DNA of 64,000 nt from Platanthera guangdongensis (GCA_039583875.1 CM077147.1:112092440-112156439), one strand, 5' to 3'. Shown: positions 46,704 through 59,045, counted from the first letter of the stretch. The notes: generated by a model from the sequence alone, not told the origin. A program made the numbers and translations.

Positions 46704-47066
46704 TGTTGAAGTTGGTGACCGGGCGGTCTGGCGGTCTGTCTTGGCGGGTTGGAGACCGTGCGGTCTGGCGGTTTGTCTCAGCCGGCTTGAAGACCGGGCG
46801 GTCTGGCGGTCTACCCTGGCAGTCTCTCTTTCTCTCTGGTGGTAGCCGTGCGGTTAGCCCTTCGGTCTAACCGCGCGGCTTGTGCGGTTTGTTTTGTATA
46901 GTCCGCTTAGTCCTGTAAATTTTTAGTCTCACATCTCTTATTTGTATTCTCTCATCTCTCCTCCATTCTATATAAGGGAGGGCATACCTTTGTAATAGAT
47001 ACCTTTTTCGGATAATAAAATTTCAGTTAAAACCATTTCGGTTTGTTTTCTGTTCGGTTTTTAACT
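46704..47066 (+). repeat. 3' LTR of element K
   Basis: 363 bp, preceded by the purine tract GAGGGGGAG, followed by CGATG. About ten substitutions against the 5' LTR, no indels seen. Confidence 0.95.
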
Positions 47067-48169
47067 CGATGCTCCTTCCCTGCATTTCATTAGCATAAGC
47101 GAGCAATATATATATATATTCATTTCATCACAGACGTTGGCTCGCACGGCCACACGCCCCGTGCTCTCAGGGCACATTCTCGGTGAACTGGTCGATGTCA
47201 CGTCAAGTAAAGCTATAGACATTACGGACTCACCACCGCCACTTTGACGGCCAAACCTATGAGCAATTTGTCTTCTTGGCCTGGGTCATGACAATTTAAG
47301 TCATAGATCGCCGAAGACCCTAATCTATGCCAACGACAAGTGTCACGTACCTTTAGGTCTCTTTAACCGAACGACATAGAACGGGTACGGTTCCATCTAA
47401 CCCGTGCTCACATCGCAACGACAGTTTAAGCCATAAGCGCGGGTCAAACTTCTCCCGAGTCCCATTTCCATCACAATTCACATAACCCGGTTATGTTCAA
47501 GTTGGCTCTCAGGCCACCAAGTTGGCAAGATCACGCATCCGCCCAGTTTTCCGGGTGCACCTTTGGGTTAATCCCCAAGGCTCCATGTTGTAATCTACCG
47601 TGTAGAAAACCCGAAAAACAATCAATAGCACGGAGTCTTCTCCGGCATTATGCAATGCAACATCACCGATACAGACCAACATGTCCGGATAGGCTTCACA
47701 CATCATGCCTATATCCGTTCTCGCTTACGGACTCTAAACAACGGGGACTTCACATATCTACACGAAGGAACACCTCCAACTCACCGCAAACTCGCGAGAA
47801 CGGGCTTCCTATGCAAAGAAGGAGAGCTACACATGATCAAGAAGACAATCGTTACCCTAGTGCTTCTCTTTGGCGCCATGGAAAAGTAAGCGGATGAAAA
47901 GCACCGCACTCTCTTCGCCTTCGTGGATCTTAAGTCGGCTCGCGATTTGGAGCTTCGAAGCTCCTCCAATGGCCAGATCTAGCTCCTTCTTTCTTCCTTG
48001 GCTCTCCTCTCTCTCTAAGCTTTAGAAAGACAACCACTCATGAAAAGTGAGGGTTTCTAAGGCCCAATCCCGGGTATATCCCATCAGGAACAACCCCCAG
48101 CCGTTGGATCACCAATTAAAGAAACGAACGGCTTTGATTCGGGACTGAAATGTCCAATCTGGACCGAAC

Positions 48170-48812
48170 ACGGCCTAGAACACGCCCGTGTCCAGGGCCG
48201 TGTGCCTCATTCGCCGTCAAAATCGACGCGCCTGGAACAACACACGGGCATCGAACACGCTAGTGTTCGACCTGACACGCCTGTGTTCCACCTGACACGG
48301 CCGTGTGGCCGGCCGTGTACCCCCATCGGTTTATCCCGAAAACAACCCGAGAACTGCACGGGTTCTAGGACACGCTCGTGTCCTTGCTCGTGTCTACCTC
48401 AACACGCCTGGGCTCCAGGCCGTGTACACGGTCTCGACACTCGACACTTCGTCGAGCGAAGTTTGTCGACATCACGACACGGCCTTGGGCACGCCCGTGT
48501 CCTAGGCCGTGTGCCTTGTCTCGACACATCGTCGAGCAAAATTCGTCGACTCCCCGGGATGAGTGTCGACAAGGGTCGACACGCCCTGCGACACGCCCAT
48601 GTCGCAGGCCGTGTGCCATGTCTCGACACTTCATCGAGCGCAAAGTGTCGACTTCGCGGGCTGAGTATCGACACGGGTCGACACGCCCGTGTCGCAGGCC
48701 GTCTGCCCAGTCTCGACACAATGTCGAGAGCAAAATGTCGACTTCGCCGGCTGAGTGTCGACACAAGCCTGACACGCCCTGGGAAACGCCTGTGTCCCAG
48801 GCCGTGTGCCTT
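48170..48812. repeat. CACGGGCGTGTC minisatellite in the F LTR, copy 1
   Basis: Repeated units with ACACGCCCGTGTC and GGCCGTGTGCC, alternating with TCGACAC..GTCGAGC dyads at roughly 80-105 bp. A 261-codon plus-strand ORF and several minus-strand ORFs here are repeat artefacts rich in Arg, Pro and Cys. Confidence 0.85.
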
Positions 48813-48876
48813 CTGCCATAACCCAAAACTGGCCCAAAACGTCCCCTGTCGCTCTTTTGAGTTTCGGGGCGTTACA

Positions 48877-49925
48877 ACTCTCCCCCTCTTAAAAGAATTT
48901 CGTCCACGAAATTATATAAAGGAAAGACATGTACAAAACCAAAATTTGTACCTGAGTGGAATAACTCCGGATACTCGTCAAGCATAGTCTGCTCTCGTTC
49001 CCATGAGAGCTCCTCACGACCGCAATTGTCCCACCGGACCTTGACCATCCTGATCTCTTTATTGCGTAGCCGCTTGACCTCCGAGTCCTCTATCCGCATG
49101 GGCTTGACTTTTGTCGTCAACCCACTATCCACCGGCACTTGATCAACTGCGATCACCTGCGTAGGCTCTTGCACCGCCTTCCGAAGCACCGAAATATGGA
49201 ATACATCATGTAATCCACCAAGCTCCACTGAAAGCTTCAACCTATAGGCTGCTTCACCCACTCGCTCCAGGACCTCAAACGGCCCAAGGTACCTCGGGCT
49301 TAGCTTTTTCAATCGCCGCACCCGCGAGACACCCTTGAACGGCTTGATCTTTAAGTACACATAGTCGCCCACAATGAACTCCACGTTCATGTGCTTGGCA
49401 TTATAGTACTTCGCTTGCCGGTCCTGAGTGATAAGCAACCTCTCCCGAATGGTTCTCACCAAAGAAGTAGCATCCTCCACTTCCAATCGCTTATACAACT
49501 TTGACTCACCCGTTTCTAACCAAGACAACGGCGTGCGACATTTTCTACCATATAGGGCCTCGAAGGGCGCCATTTGAATACTCGCTTGTTAGCTGTTGTT
49601 GTATGCGAACTCCACCAAATAAAGGTGGTCTTCCCATTGCTTCCCAAAATCCAATACACACATGCGGAGCATGTCTTCCATAGTTCTATTGACCCTCTCG
49701 GTCTGCCCATCCGTTTGCGGATGGAAGGCTGTGCTAAATTTCAGCTTTGTTCCCAACATTTGCTGCACAAGCCTCCAATCATTGGACGTGAATCGCCCAT
49801 CTCGGTCACTCACGATGCTGCGGGGCACATCGTGAAGCCGCACAATGTTATCCACATAAAGTTTTGCCAACTTCTCCACTGGATCATCCTTCCTATGCGG
49901 AATGAAATGCGACTCCTTCGTTAAC
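48877..49925 (-). pseudogene. Element F pol 3' part, duplicated copy 1 (integrase core to chromodomain-like tail)
   Basis: Minus-strand frames 49879-49589 ([31 protein letters not shown] with the second catalytic Asp, DGQTERVNR with Glu) and 49573-48872 ([80 protein letters not shown]). One stop separates them near 49588. At 49925 pol sequence ends abruptly and LTR sequence begins, so upstream pol is missing from this copy. Nearly identical to the same part of copy 2. Confidence 0.9.
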
Positions 49926-51973
49926 TGATTTACAAACCACGGTACGCAGGCCGGTCATACATGAATAAAAACAGTAAACACTCCAATTAGGCCTTCGAGG
50001 GCCGGCTTCGCAATTTGGGCTTTAGCCTGCTATTGACCGCTTGGTCCAGTAGCACCTGCAAGCAACAAACCACCGCACGGTGGCAAAATAAGGCAACGGT
50101 CAGCAATGCTGACCAAATTATAACGATCCCGCCCCCAACTCGGGGCGGCGATGCTCATTCCCTGCATTTCATTAGCATAAGCGAGCAATATATATATATA
50201 TATATTCATTTCATCACAGACGTTGCCTCGCACGGCCACACGCCCCGTGCTCTCAGGGCACATTCTCGGTGAACCGGTCGATGTCACGTCAATTAAAGCC
50301 ATAGACATTACGGACTCACCACCGCCACTTTGACGGCCAAACCTATGAGCAATTTGTTTTCTTGGCCTGGGTCATGACAATTTAAGTCATAGACCGCCGA
50401 AGACCCTAATCTATGCCAACGGCAAGTGCCACGTACCCTTAGGTCTCTTTAACCGAACAACATAGAACGGGTACGGTTCCATCTAACCCGTGCTCACATC
50501 GCAACGACAGTTTAAGCCATATGCTCGGGTCAAACTTCTCCCGAGTCCCATTTCCATCACAATTCACATAACCCGGTTATGTTCAAGTTGGCTCTCAGGC
50601 CACCAAGTTGGCAAGATCACGCATCCGCCCAGTTTTCCGGATGCGCCTTTGGGTTAATCCCCAAGGCTCCCTGTTGCAATCTACCGTGTAGAAAACCCGA
50701 AAAACAACCAATAGCACGGAGTCTTCTTCGACATTATGCAATGCAACATCACCGATCCAGACCAACATGTCCGGATAGGCTTCACACATCATGCTTATGT
50801 CCGTTCTCGCTTACGGACTCGAAACAACGGGGACTTCACATATCTACCCGAAGGAACGCTTCCAACTCGCCGCAAACTCGCAAGAGCGGGCTTCCTATGC
50901 AAAGAAGGAGAGCTACACATGCTCAAGAAGAGAATCGTTACCCTAGCGCTTCTCTTTGGCACCATGGAAAAGTAAGCGGATGAAAAGCACCGCACTCTCT
51001 TCGCCTCCGTGGATCTGAAGTCGGCTCGCGATTTGGAGCTTCGAAGCTCCTCCAATGGCCAGATCTAGCTCCTTCTTCCTTCCTTGGCTCTCCTCTCTCT
51101 CTAAGCTTTAGAAAGACAACCACTCATGAAAAGTGAGGGTTTCTAAGGCCCAATCCCGGTATATCTCATCAGGAACAACCCCCAGCCGTTAGATCACCAA
51201 TTAAAGAAACGAACGGCTTTGATTTGGGACTAAAATGTCCAATCTGGACCGAACACGGCCTGGCACATGCCCGTATCCAGGGCCGTGTGCCTCATTCGCC
51301 GTCAAAATCGACGCGCCTAGAACAACACACGGGCATCGAACACGCCCGTGTTCAACCTGACACGCCTGTGTTCCACCTGACACGGTCATGTGGCAGGCCG
51401 TGTACCTCCATCGATTTATCCCGAAAACAACCCAAGAACTGCACGGGTTCTAGGACACGCCCGTGTCCTTACCCGTGTCTACCTCAACACGCCTGGGCTC
51501 CAGGCCGTGTACACGGTCTCGACACTCGACACTTCGTCGAGCGAAGTTCGTCGACCTCACGACACGGCCTTGGACACGCCCGTATCCTAGGCCGTGTGCC
51601 TTGTCTTGACACATCGTCGAGCAAAATTCGTCGACTCCCCGGGATGAGTGTCGATACGGGTCGACACGCCCTGCGACACGCCCGTGTTGTAGGCTGTGTG
51701 CCATGTCTCGACACTTTGTCAAGCGCAGAGTGTCGACTTCGCGGGCTGAGTGCCGACACGGGTCGACACGCCCTGTGACATGCCCGTGTTGCAGGCTGTG
51801 TGCCCAGTCTCGACACAATGTCGAGAGCAAAATGTCGACTTCGCCGGCTGAGAGTCGACACAAGCCTGACACGCCCTCGGACACTCCCGTGTCCTAGGCC
51901 GTGTGCCTTCTGCCAGAACCCAAAACTGGCCCAAAACATCCCCTGACGCTCTTTTGAGTTTCGGGGCGTTACA
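49926..51973 (-). repeat. Truncated second F LTR created by tandem duplication
   Basis: Starts at a position matching 42462 of the first LTR and runs to GGGGCGTTACA (51973). It lacks the first 271 bp of the LTR and lacks element K. The (AT)n run near 50188 is longer than in copy 1. Confidence 0.9.
51250..51905. repeat. CACGGGCGTGTC minisatellite in the F LTR, copy 2
   Basis: Counterpart of 48170-48812, same unit order, with scattered C/T and G/A differences. Confidence 0.85.
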
Positions 51974-54584
51974 ACTCTCGCCCTCTTAAAAGAATTTCGT
52001 CCACGAAATTATATAAAGGAAAGACATGTACAAAACCAAAATTTGTACCTGAGCGGAACAACTTCGGATACTCGTCAAGCATAGTCTGATCTCATTCCCA
52101 AGAGAGCTCCTCACGACCGCAATTGTCCCACCAGACCTTGACCATCCTGATCTCTTTATTGCGTAGCCGCTTGACCTCCGAGTCCTCAATCCGCACAGGC
52201 TTGACTTTTGTCGTCAACCCACTATCCACCGGCACTTGATCAACCGCGATCACTTGCGTAGGCTCTTGCACCGCCTTCCGAAGCAATGAAATATTTAATA
52301 CATCATGTAATCCACCAAGCTCCACTGAAAGCTTCAACTTATAGCCTGCTTCACCCACTCACTCCAGAACCTCAAACGGCCCAAGCTACCTCGGGCTTAG
52401 CTTTTTCAATCGCCGCACCCGCGAGACACCCTTGAACGGCTTGATCTGTAAGTACACATAGTCGCCCACAGCGAACTCCACGTTCCTGTGCTTGACATTA
52501 TAGTACTTCGCTTGCCGGTCCTGAGTGATAAGCAACCTCTCCCGAATGGTTCTCACCAAAGAAGTAGCATCCTCCACTTCCAATCGCTTATACAACATTG
52601 ACTCACCCGTTTCTAACCAAGATAACGACGTGCGACATTTTCTACCATATAGGGCCTCAAAGGGCGCCATTTGAATACTCGCTTGGTAGTTGTTGTTGTA
52701 TGCAAACTCCACCAAATGAAGTTGGTCTTCCCATTGCTTCCCAAAATCCAAGACACACATGCGGAGCATGTCTTCCATAGTTCTATTGACCCTCTCGGTC
52801 TGCCCATCCGTTTGCGGATGGAAGGCTGTTCTGAATTTCATCTTTGTTCCCAAAATTTGCTGCGCAAGCCTCCAATCATTGGACGTGAACCACCCATCTC
52901 GGTCACTCACGATGCTGCGGCGCACACCGTGAAGTCGTACAATGTTATCCACATAAAGTTTTGCCAACTTCTCCACCGGATAATCCTTCCTATGCGGAAT
53001 GAAATGTGACACCTTCGTTAACCGATCCACGACCACCCAAATGGCGTCGTTCCCCTTTTGCGACCTTGACAAACCGTGCACAAAGTCCATAGAGATGTCG
53101 TCGAATTTCCACTCCGGAATAGGGAAGGACTTAAGAAATCCTCCCGGCTTTTGACATTCCGTCTTCACCAAGGCGCAAGTTTGGCACTTCGCCACGTAGA
53201 GCACCACATCTTTCTTCAAACCCGGCCACCAAAACAGTTTCTTCACATCGCGGTACATCTTCGTGCTCCCCGGGTGAATCGAGTACTTGGTATGGTGTGC
53301 CTCGTACAACAATTCCACCCGCAAATTACCCACACTTGGGACGCAGAGACGACCGTCTTTCCAAAGCAATCCGTCCTCCACAACGAATTGGGAATTTGAC
53401 CCATCCAGAGCCTCTACCATGAACTGCTTCATATGGGCATCCATATCCAAAGCCTGTCGAATCCGATCAGCCAGGTCATATAGGACTTCAGTCCAATTCA
53501 GAACTGCTTCAGCACTTGATTGCCTATCCACACAAACAATCTCCAACGCCTCCAACTCCCGCACCAACCGCTCATCATGCACCGATAGCCAATTGGCTTG
53601 AGCTGGGGCTCGGCGACTCAACGCGTCCGCAACCACATTCCCTTTACCAGGCACGTAGTGGATCTTGAATGTATAGTCTCCCAAGAACTTCATCCATCTA
53701 CGCTGCCGCATATTCAGATCCTTCTGATCAATCAGATACTTCAGGCTCTTATGATCGGTGTAGATATCAATCTTCACACCGTACAAATAGTGTCTAAATA
53801 GCTTCAAGGCAAAAATCACGGCCGCTAACTCCAAGTCATGGACCGGATAATTCCTCTCGTGCACCTTCAGCTGTCTCGAGCCATAAGCTATCACACTTCC
53901 GTGTTGCAGTAGCACGCAACCCAAACCGCTGCCCGAAGCATCGCTATAAATCTCATAGCCTTCGGTTCCACATGGCGAACTCAGCACAGGCGTCGTGGTC
54001 AACCGACACTTCAACTCCTCAAAAGCTCGCGCGCATTCCGGCGTCCAAATGAACTTCTGCTCCTTCCTCGTCAAAGTAGTGAGAGGTAACGCTATCCGCG
54101 AGAAGTTCTCTACGAAGCGCCTATAATAGCCAGCAAGCCCTAGAAAGCTCCAGACTTCCGCTACCGTAGAAAGCTCAGGCCACTCCCGTATCGCAACAAT
54201 CTTCGCCAGATCCACAGCAATACCCTCTCCACTCACTATATGCCCGAGGAACGCCACTGAGGATAACCAAAACTCGCACTTCGAGAACATGGCATACAAC
54301 TGATTCCTCCTTAGCGTCTCCAAAACCAAATGAAGATGCTTGAAGTGAACTTCCTCACTTTGCGAGTACACCAAAATATCGTCGATGAATACGATCACAA
54401 AATGGTCTAAGTACTCTCTGAAAGTCCAGTTCATCAAATCCATGAACACTGACGGTGCATTAGTCAGCCCAAACGGCATGACCGTAAACTCGTAATGCCT
54501 GTATCTCGTACTGAACGCTGTCTTCGGGATATCACTCTCCCTTATTCGCAGCTGATAGTACCCGGACTTGAGATCCAACTTCGA
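51974..54584 (-). pseudogene. Element F pol copy 2: RT, RNase H, integrase, tail (730-codon open part)
   Basis: The open frame 54578-52386 has RT ([47 protein letters not shown] at about 54383-54351), RNase H ([45 protein letters not shown]), the zinc part ([16 protein letters not shown]) and a core with all three acidic residues ([25 protein letters not shown]). A TAG in place of Tyr (SPR*LGPF) ends it at 52386; the tail continues in frame to 52092 with another stop. It is the best-preserved coding sequence in the window. Its 5' end is cut at 54584 by element D (in ..KLDLKSGYY). Confidence 0.92.
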
Positions 54585-55817
54585 TGATGGCGACGGCCAC
54601 CACGACGGCCAACTGGGTGATGAAGACGATGTCCATGGAGGTGTTGCCGTGGCAGAAGATGACGACGTCCATGGCGGTGTTGTCGTGGCAGAAGATGACG
54701 ACGATGCTCCTCCAACAAAAGACTTGCGGCGCCGTAGCGGGCACGGCTACAATCTTCGCCCACGCAACAAGATTAAGAGTTAAATTTATTTTACTAGTGG
54801 TCTGCATTTATCATTTATATGTGGTATTTGAAACTATGTTGTTTTCTATCACTTCATTTCGGAACAATATTTTATTTTGGGCTGCTAATAGCCACATGGT
54901 TGTAAGCCTTATATAAGGCCAAATTTTCATTTGTTATGAGACTATTATTGAAATCAAGACAAATTGTTTGCCCTAATCTCATTCTCCCTTTCCTTCTCCT
55001 CTTAGCCGCCGCCCCCCTCTAGGCTTCCCTCTCAAGGAGTTCAGCCACCCTTCTCCTCTCTTGCTTGGCCGCCCCCTTCTACTCCTCATTCCCTCTAATC
55101 ACCTCTCGTTCTCCCACCTCTCTACTCTTTCTCCACCAACACCGTATTCAACCATTGGAATTTCTCAACCACCTTGGAGGACGGGGATCGTGTGCAAGGA
55201 AGAACCAAAGTTTTGGGGAAAACTCGTCCACGGCGAGAAAGCGAAGGAGACGAGCAAGATCTTCATCCACGGTGCGTTTCCCGTGGGTCCAAAGGAAGAG
55301 CGGTCATCTTGGTGGATCCAAACATCTCGGATCTACACTTCCGAGTGGGGTAACGAAAATTCCTACACAAGAGATTTTCCCTCTTGACTAGTTCTTTTGG
55401 TGGACGACTTTTGCGTGATTTCTCGAATCGTTAATTTTCGCGGTGTTTCTAATAGTACATCTGGATGTTCATTTGGTTTTTCCGAAAGATCTAACGAGAG
55501 GATTGGCGCTCCTCGCATTGTTTGTTGGGATAGATCCTACCACTTTTCGAATCGTGATTTATTTTTGGGTGGATCTATTTTGGTACAACTCCAAGCTCGA
55601 TCGGAATCAATATTATTCCATTTAGCTGGAAAGTATTTTGGCCTATAGCCATTCTCCGTTCCACTTGCGGATCGGCTACCCGTATGTTAGCGCGAACGAT
55701 AAATAAAATTCATTGTGGTCGCTGCGTTTCGTTTGTGTGCGGGTTAGGGAGCGTTAACGTTGTAAAAGGTCGTAGTCACGCCCTTCGTGTAGGATCCCTA
55801 AGGCATAGCCTACATCA
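54585..55817 (+). repeat. 5' LTR of element D with open frame at its start
   Basis: 1,233 bp. It has a TATA-like CTTATATAAGG near 54908 and a C/T-rich R-U5. The first 200 bp hold an open frame that ends at 54783 ([17 protein letters not shown] twice in a 36-bp tandem, then [19 protein letters not shown] and a stop). In the 5' LTR this cannot be expressed in pol, but in the 3' LTR it could form the pol C-terminus. Confidence 0.8.
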
Positions 55818-55820
55818 AAT

Positions 55821-55835
55821 TTGGTATCAAAGCGA
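55821..55835 (+). promoter_or_regulatory. Primer-binding site of element D
   Basis: TTGGTATCAAAGCGA three bases after the LTR end, complementary to an initiator tRNA-Met 3' end in its first positions. Confidence 0.75.
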
Positions 55836-56204
55836 GGTTTGTGTTGATTTCTCAATCGACACCGTCCTTACGCTTTCCGGTCTTAGGACGTCGACCCACA
55901 CTTGGTCGTGCACGTTTCGTAGACACAAAACCTGAAATTTTTTCCACCATCTGGTCTGCATATAACAAAAGTCAAAAAAACAATTTCTGCAAAAAAAAAT
56001 TGTCAAAAAATTCTGAATTTTCTACTTTTTTTTCTAAGCATAAAAGTCAAAAAAATATTTTTATTCTCCAAGTCATTAAGCGTATAAAAATCCTGATTTA
56101 TAAAATTCTTGTCCAAACAGTCTCTTATCTAGGTGAGGCACCATGTATCAGTGTTGTTCATGCGCACGAGGCTTGGCACGGAGTATCCTCCATCCACATC
56201 ACAC

Positions 56205-57220
56205 ATGGCCGACCATCATGATGATGGTGAGCCCGCTCCTGCAACAATTGCGGCGCTTAGGGAAGAGTTTAACACCAGGTTCGATGCACTCACTCAGTTA
56301 ATACAAGGGTTGGCTGTAAATCAGGCGGCGCCTCGAAATCCCGGCTTTGGGATAAATCGACCAGGGCAGCCACCCCATCCCGCCAACCAACGAGAAGAGC
56401 GACAAAATCTCCCTCGTGATCCGGATTATGAGTACGCACCCCGAGCCCCTTATGAGTTCGACTTAACTAGGGCCGTTAAAATGGAATCACCATCCTACGA
56501 TGGCATGGGTGAACCCCAACTTTTTCTAAACTGGATCATGGATATTGAGTGCTATTTAGAGTGGCACAACCTGACGGACGTTGAGAAGGTACGAGTAGCA
56601 CGAATGAAACTTTTGGGTAGAGCCAAAACGTTCTAGTTGAACGAAGAGAGGCGTCTAGGCCACGTGAATGGAGCACCCCCAATTGGGTGGGCTGCCATGA
56701 AGGGACTCCTGCATGACCAATATGTCCCGGCATATCACCGAACCCAAATGTTCGACGAGCTAGCCACCCTTCGTCAAGGGGGCAATCGGTAGCGGAGTAC
56801 ATGGGACGACTCAAGGATATGATGGTGCGTTGTGATATTCGAGAAATGCCCGAGGTCACACTATCTCGTTTCCGTAAGGGACTTAATGCGGACATCCAAG
56901 ACAAGCTTTTGCGTTATGGTCACACGGACCTTAACACAACATTCAATACGGCATTGGATATAGAAAAGCACAATGCCTACAAGTCCAAGAGTCGAGCATT
57001 CCAGAAAGGAAAATCCATCTTAGGACCCCCACCTTCGTCATCCATGCGAGACAAAGGAAAGTTCCGATCGACTGATTCAAGTTCCATAGTAATTACCGCT
57101 AGGAACAACAAAATTCCCAATGGTGAGAGAGTTCCAATAGGACGAATTAATAAGACTAATGCTACCTGTTATTCGTACGGAATTCAAGGACACTACTCTA
57201 GTGAGTGTCCTACCATGAGT
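56205..57220 (+). pseudogene. Element D gag
   Basis: ATG 56205 (MADHHDDGEPAPATIAALREEF) is preferred over the upstream 56133 ATG because it starts the usual acidic and helical gag N-terminus. Capsid part: MESPSYDGMGEPQLFLNWIMDIECYLEWHNLTDVEKVRVARMKLLGRAKTF, then TAG where Trp is expected (56634-56636). It continues as LNEERRLGHVNGAPPIGW, with a shift near 56778, then MGRLKDMMVRCDI, LSRFRKGLNADIQDKL. The zinc knuckle is damaged: CYSYGIQGHYSSEC has lost its second Cys. Confidence 0.85.
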
Positions 57221-58117
57221 AAGCCACTGGCACTATTAGAGTCCATGTCTGAGCCTGTCGAGCTCGTCTATGAAGCTGGCGGTGAATCAGATGCCGAGCC
57301 GAGTGATATCGAAGATGAGTCTTATATGATGGTTATGAGGTGTATCTTGGCCACACCGCGTGCACCGGATGAGCACAATCGGACGAACATATTTTCTTTG
57401 AATTTTAAATGTGGTGAAAAGTGGTGCAAGTTAATAATAGACAGCGGAAGTTGCATGAATGTCATTTTGGAAAACACCGTCACTCGTATGCACCTAGTCC
57501 CCGAACCACACCCCCAGCCATATAAAATAGCGTGGGTGAACAAAACGTCTATCGCGGTTTCTAAGCGTTGTTTAGTGCCACTTACGTTGAAGAGCTATGT
57601 CGATAAAGTGTGGTGTGACGTCATCCCCATGGATGTATGTCATGTACTTCTAGGGCGCCCGTGGCTCTATGATTATGACATGACCCATTTCGGGCGAGCC
57701 AACACTTACGAGTTCAAGTATAATGGTAAGACCATTGTACTGAAACCCACACCGCCCAAGGATCCTTCGGTTGCCCCCAAAGACACAAGTGCGCCTGCGG
57801 AAAGAAAAATTATAAGTTTGATAAGTAAGAAGGAGTTGGAACGCGAGACCTTCTTGGACGGCGTCCTGTATGCGTTAGTATGCCTACAAGCTAAGGAAGA
57901 CTCGCCCATTTTAGAGAATATACCGTTATCTCTGCGCACTATATTGAAAGAGTATAAAGACCTCTATCCGGAGGACTTGCTATCTAAGTTGCCACCCATG
58001 AGAGATATTCAGCATGAGATAGATTTCGTCAGAGGCTCTTCATTGCCTAACCATCCACATTATCGGCTCAACCCCTCCGCACATGAGGAGCTACAAGCTT
58101 TAATTTCGATTTGCTAG
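57221..58117 (+). pseudogene. Element D aspartic protease and linker to RT
   Basis: In the same frame as the gag C-terminus: KWCKLIIDSGSCMNVILENTV is the protease active site (DSG), with PMDVCHVLLGRPWLYDYDMTHFG as the conserved C-terminal half. The linker ends with [27 protein letters not shown], the approach to RT. A shift near 58100 changes frame before [12 protein letters not shown]. The protease residues look intact. Confidence 0.85.
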
Positions 58118-58752
58118 CAAAGGGTTTTATCCGCCATAGTAAGAGCCCATGCGCCGTACCGGCCCTCTTGGTTCCAAAGAAAGATAAGTCTTGGCGATTG
58201 TGTGTAGACTACCGGGCCATAAATAAAATTACGGTCAAATATAGGTTCCCCATTCCCCGTTTGGACGACTTATTAGATATGTTATCGGGCGCCGCCATGT
58301 TTTCAAAATTGGATCTCAAAAGTGGTTATCATCAAATACGGATACGGGAAGGAGATGAATGGAAGACGGCTTTTTAAATCTAAGGATGGGCTCTATGAGT
58401 GGTTGGTGCTTGGGGAAGGGCTCACTAACGGACCGAGTACTTTCTCTTGATTGATGACCCAAGTTTTTAAGCCATACATGGGTAAATTCGTAGTCGTATA
58501 CTTTGATGATATCTTAGTATTCAGCCGTTCACAAAAGGATCATGACACACATGTAAGGACAATCCTATCAACCTTGCGCCAAGAAAAGCTATATATCAAT
58601 CTTAAAAAATGCGCCTTTGGTGTGACGATCGTAGAGTTTCTAGGCTATATAGTGAGTTCCGAAGGCATTCATGTTGACCCAAAAAAGGTCCAAGTAATTA
58701 AAGAGTGGCCTGAACCTACAAATATTCGGGAAGTTAGAAGTTTTCACGGCTT
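58111..58752 (+). pseudogene. Element D reverse transcriptase, 5' part, cut by block P
   Basis: Frame 58111-58377 has [22 protein letters not shown] and [23 protein letters not shown]. One extra T near 58372 shifts the frame; then KSKDGLYEWLVLGEGLTNGPSTF, a TGA where Arg is expected, LMTQVFKPYMGKFVVVYFDDILVFSRS (YFDD at about 58498-58509) and EWPEPTNIREVRSFHG. Block P enters after the GGCTT of the HGL codons. Residues around the active site are kept. Confidence 0.87.
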
Positions 58753-59045
58753 TGTAACGGTCCAGGCCCATCAACATGGGACCCAGCTGGACCGTCGGCC
58801 TACCAGAGTCCAGACCCGGGCCCACTCCTGGTAGTCAGCCTATCACATTCAAGCCTGCAGGCCATGCACCCCAACCCCTCTCCGGCCTGTTTACCGCGCT
58901 GATAAATAGGCCGGAGAGGGGTTGGATGGTGCATGACCTGCAGGCTTGAATGTGATAGGCTGACTACCATGAGTGGGCCCGGGTCTGGACTCTGGTAGGC
59001 CGGCGGTCCAGCTGGGTCCCATGTTGATGGGCCTAGACCGTTACA
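58753..59045. repeat. Palindromic unit P1 of block P
   Basis: Arms of about 130 bp, short loop at 58889-58907. It carries CACCCCAACCCCTCTCC in one arm and its complement in the other. No 5S-like head. Confidence 0.88.

Larger units (their letters stand above)
42690..47066 (+). mobile_element. Element K: gag-less Ty1/copia element with CGATG target duplication
   Basis: Two 363-bp LTRs (42690-43052, 46704-47066) with about ten differences, a PBS, a pol gene and a PPT (CTTGAGGGGGAG). CGATG flanks the element at 42685-42689 and 47067-47071. The duplicated F copy still has the empty site GGCGGCGATGCTCATTCC near 50143-50160, which confirms the insertion exactly. The LTRs start TGTTG but end AACT, not CA. 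No gag is present between PBS and protease. Confidence 0.95.
42191..48876 (-). repeat. 3' LTR of element F, split by copia element K
   Basis: F LTR sequence is 42191-42689 plus 47072-48876 (about 2.3 kb without K). It ends GGGGCGTTACA, next to the tract that reads AAGAGGGGGAGAGT in element orientation. Internal marks: an (AT)n run near 47108, and the CACGGGCGTGTC minisatellite at 48170-48812. Confidence 0.9.

Noticed and set aside
47107..47120. AT microsatellite as an origin or matrix-attachment site
   Set aside because: Simple repeat inside the F LTR, of different length in the duplicated copy (about 50187-50204); no evidence for a function.
48202..48987. 261-codon plus-strand ORF and long minus-strand ORFs in the F LTR
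   Set aside because: They lie in the CACGGGCGTGTC minisatellite; open in several frames because the unit lacks stops; no domain.
54568..54783. Short acidic gene starting in element F
   Set aside because: The ATG lies in antisense F RT and the frame crosses the F-D junction; only the part inside the D LTR is of interest, as a possible pol C-terminus.
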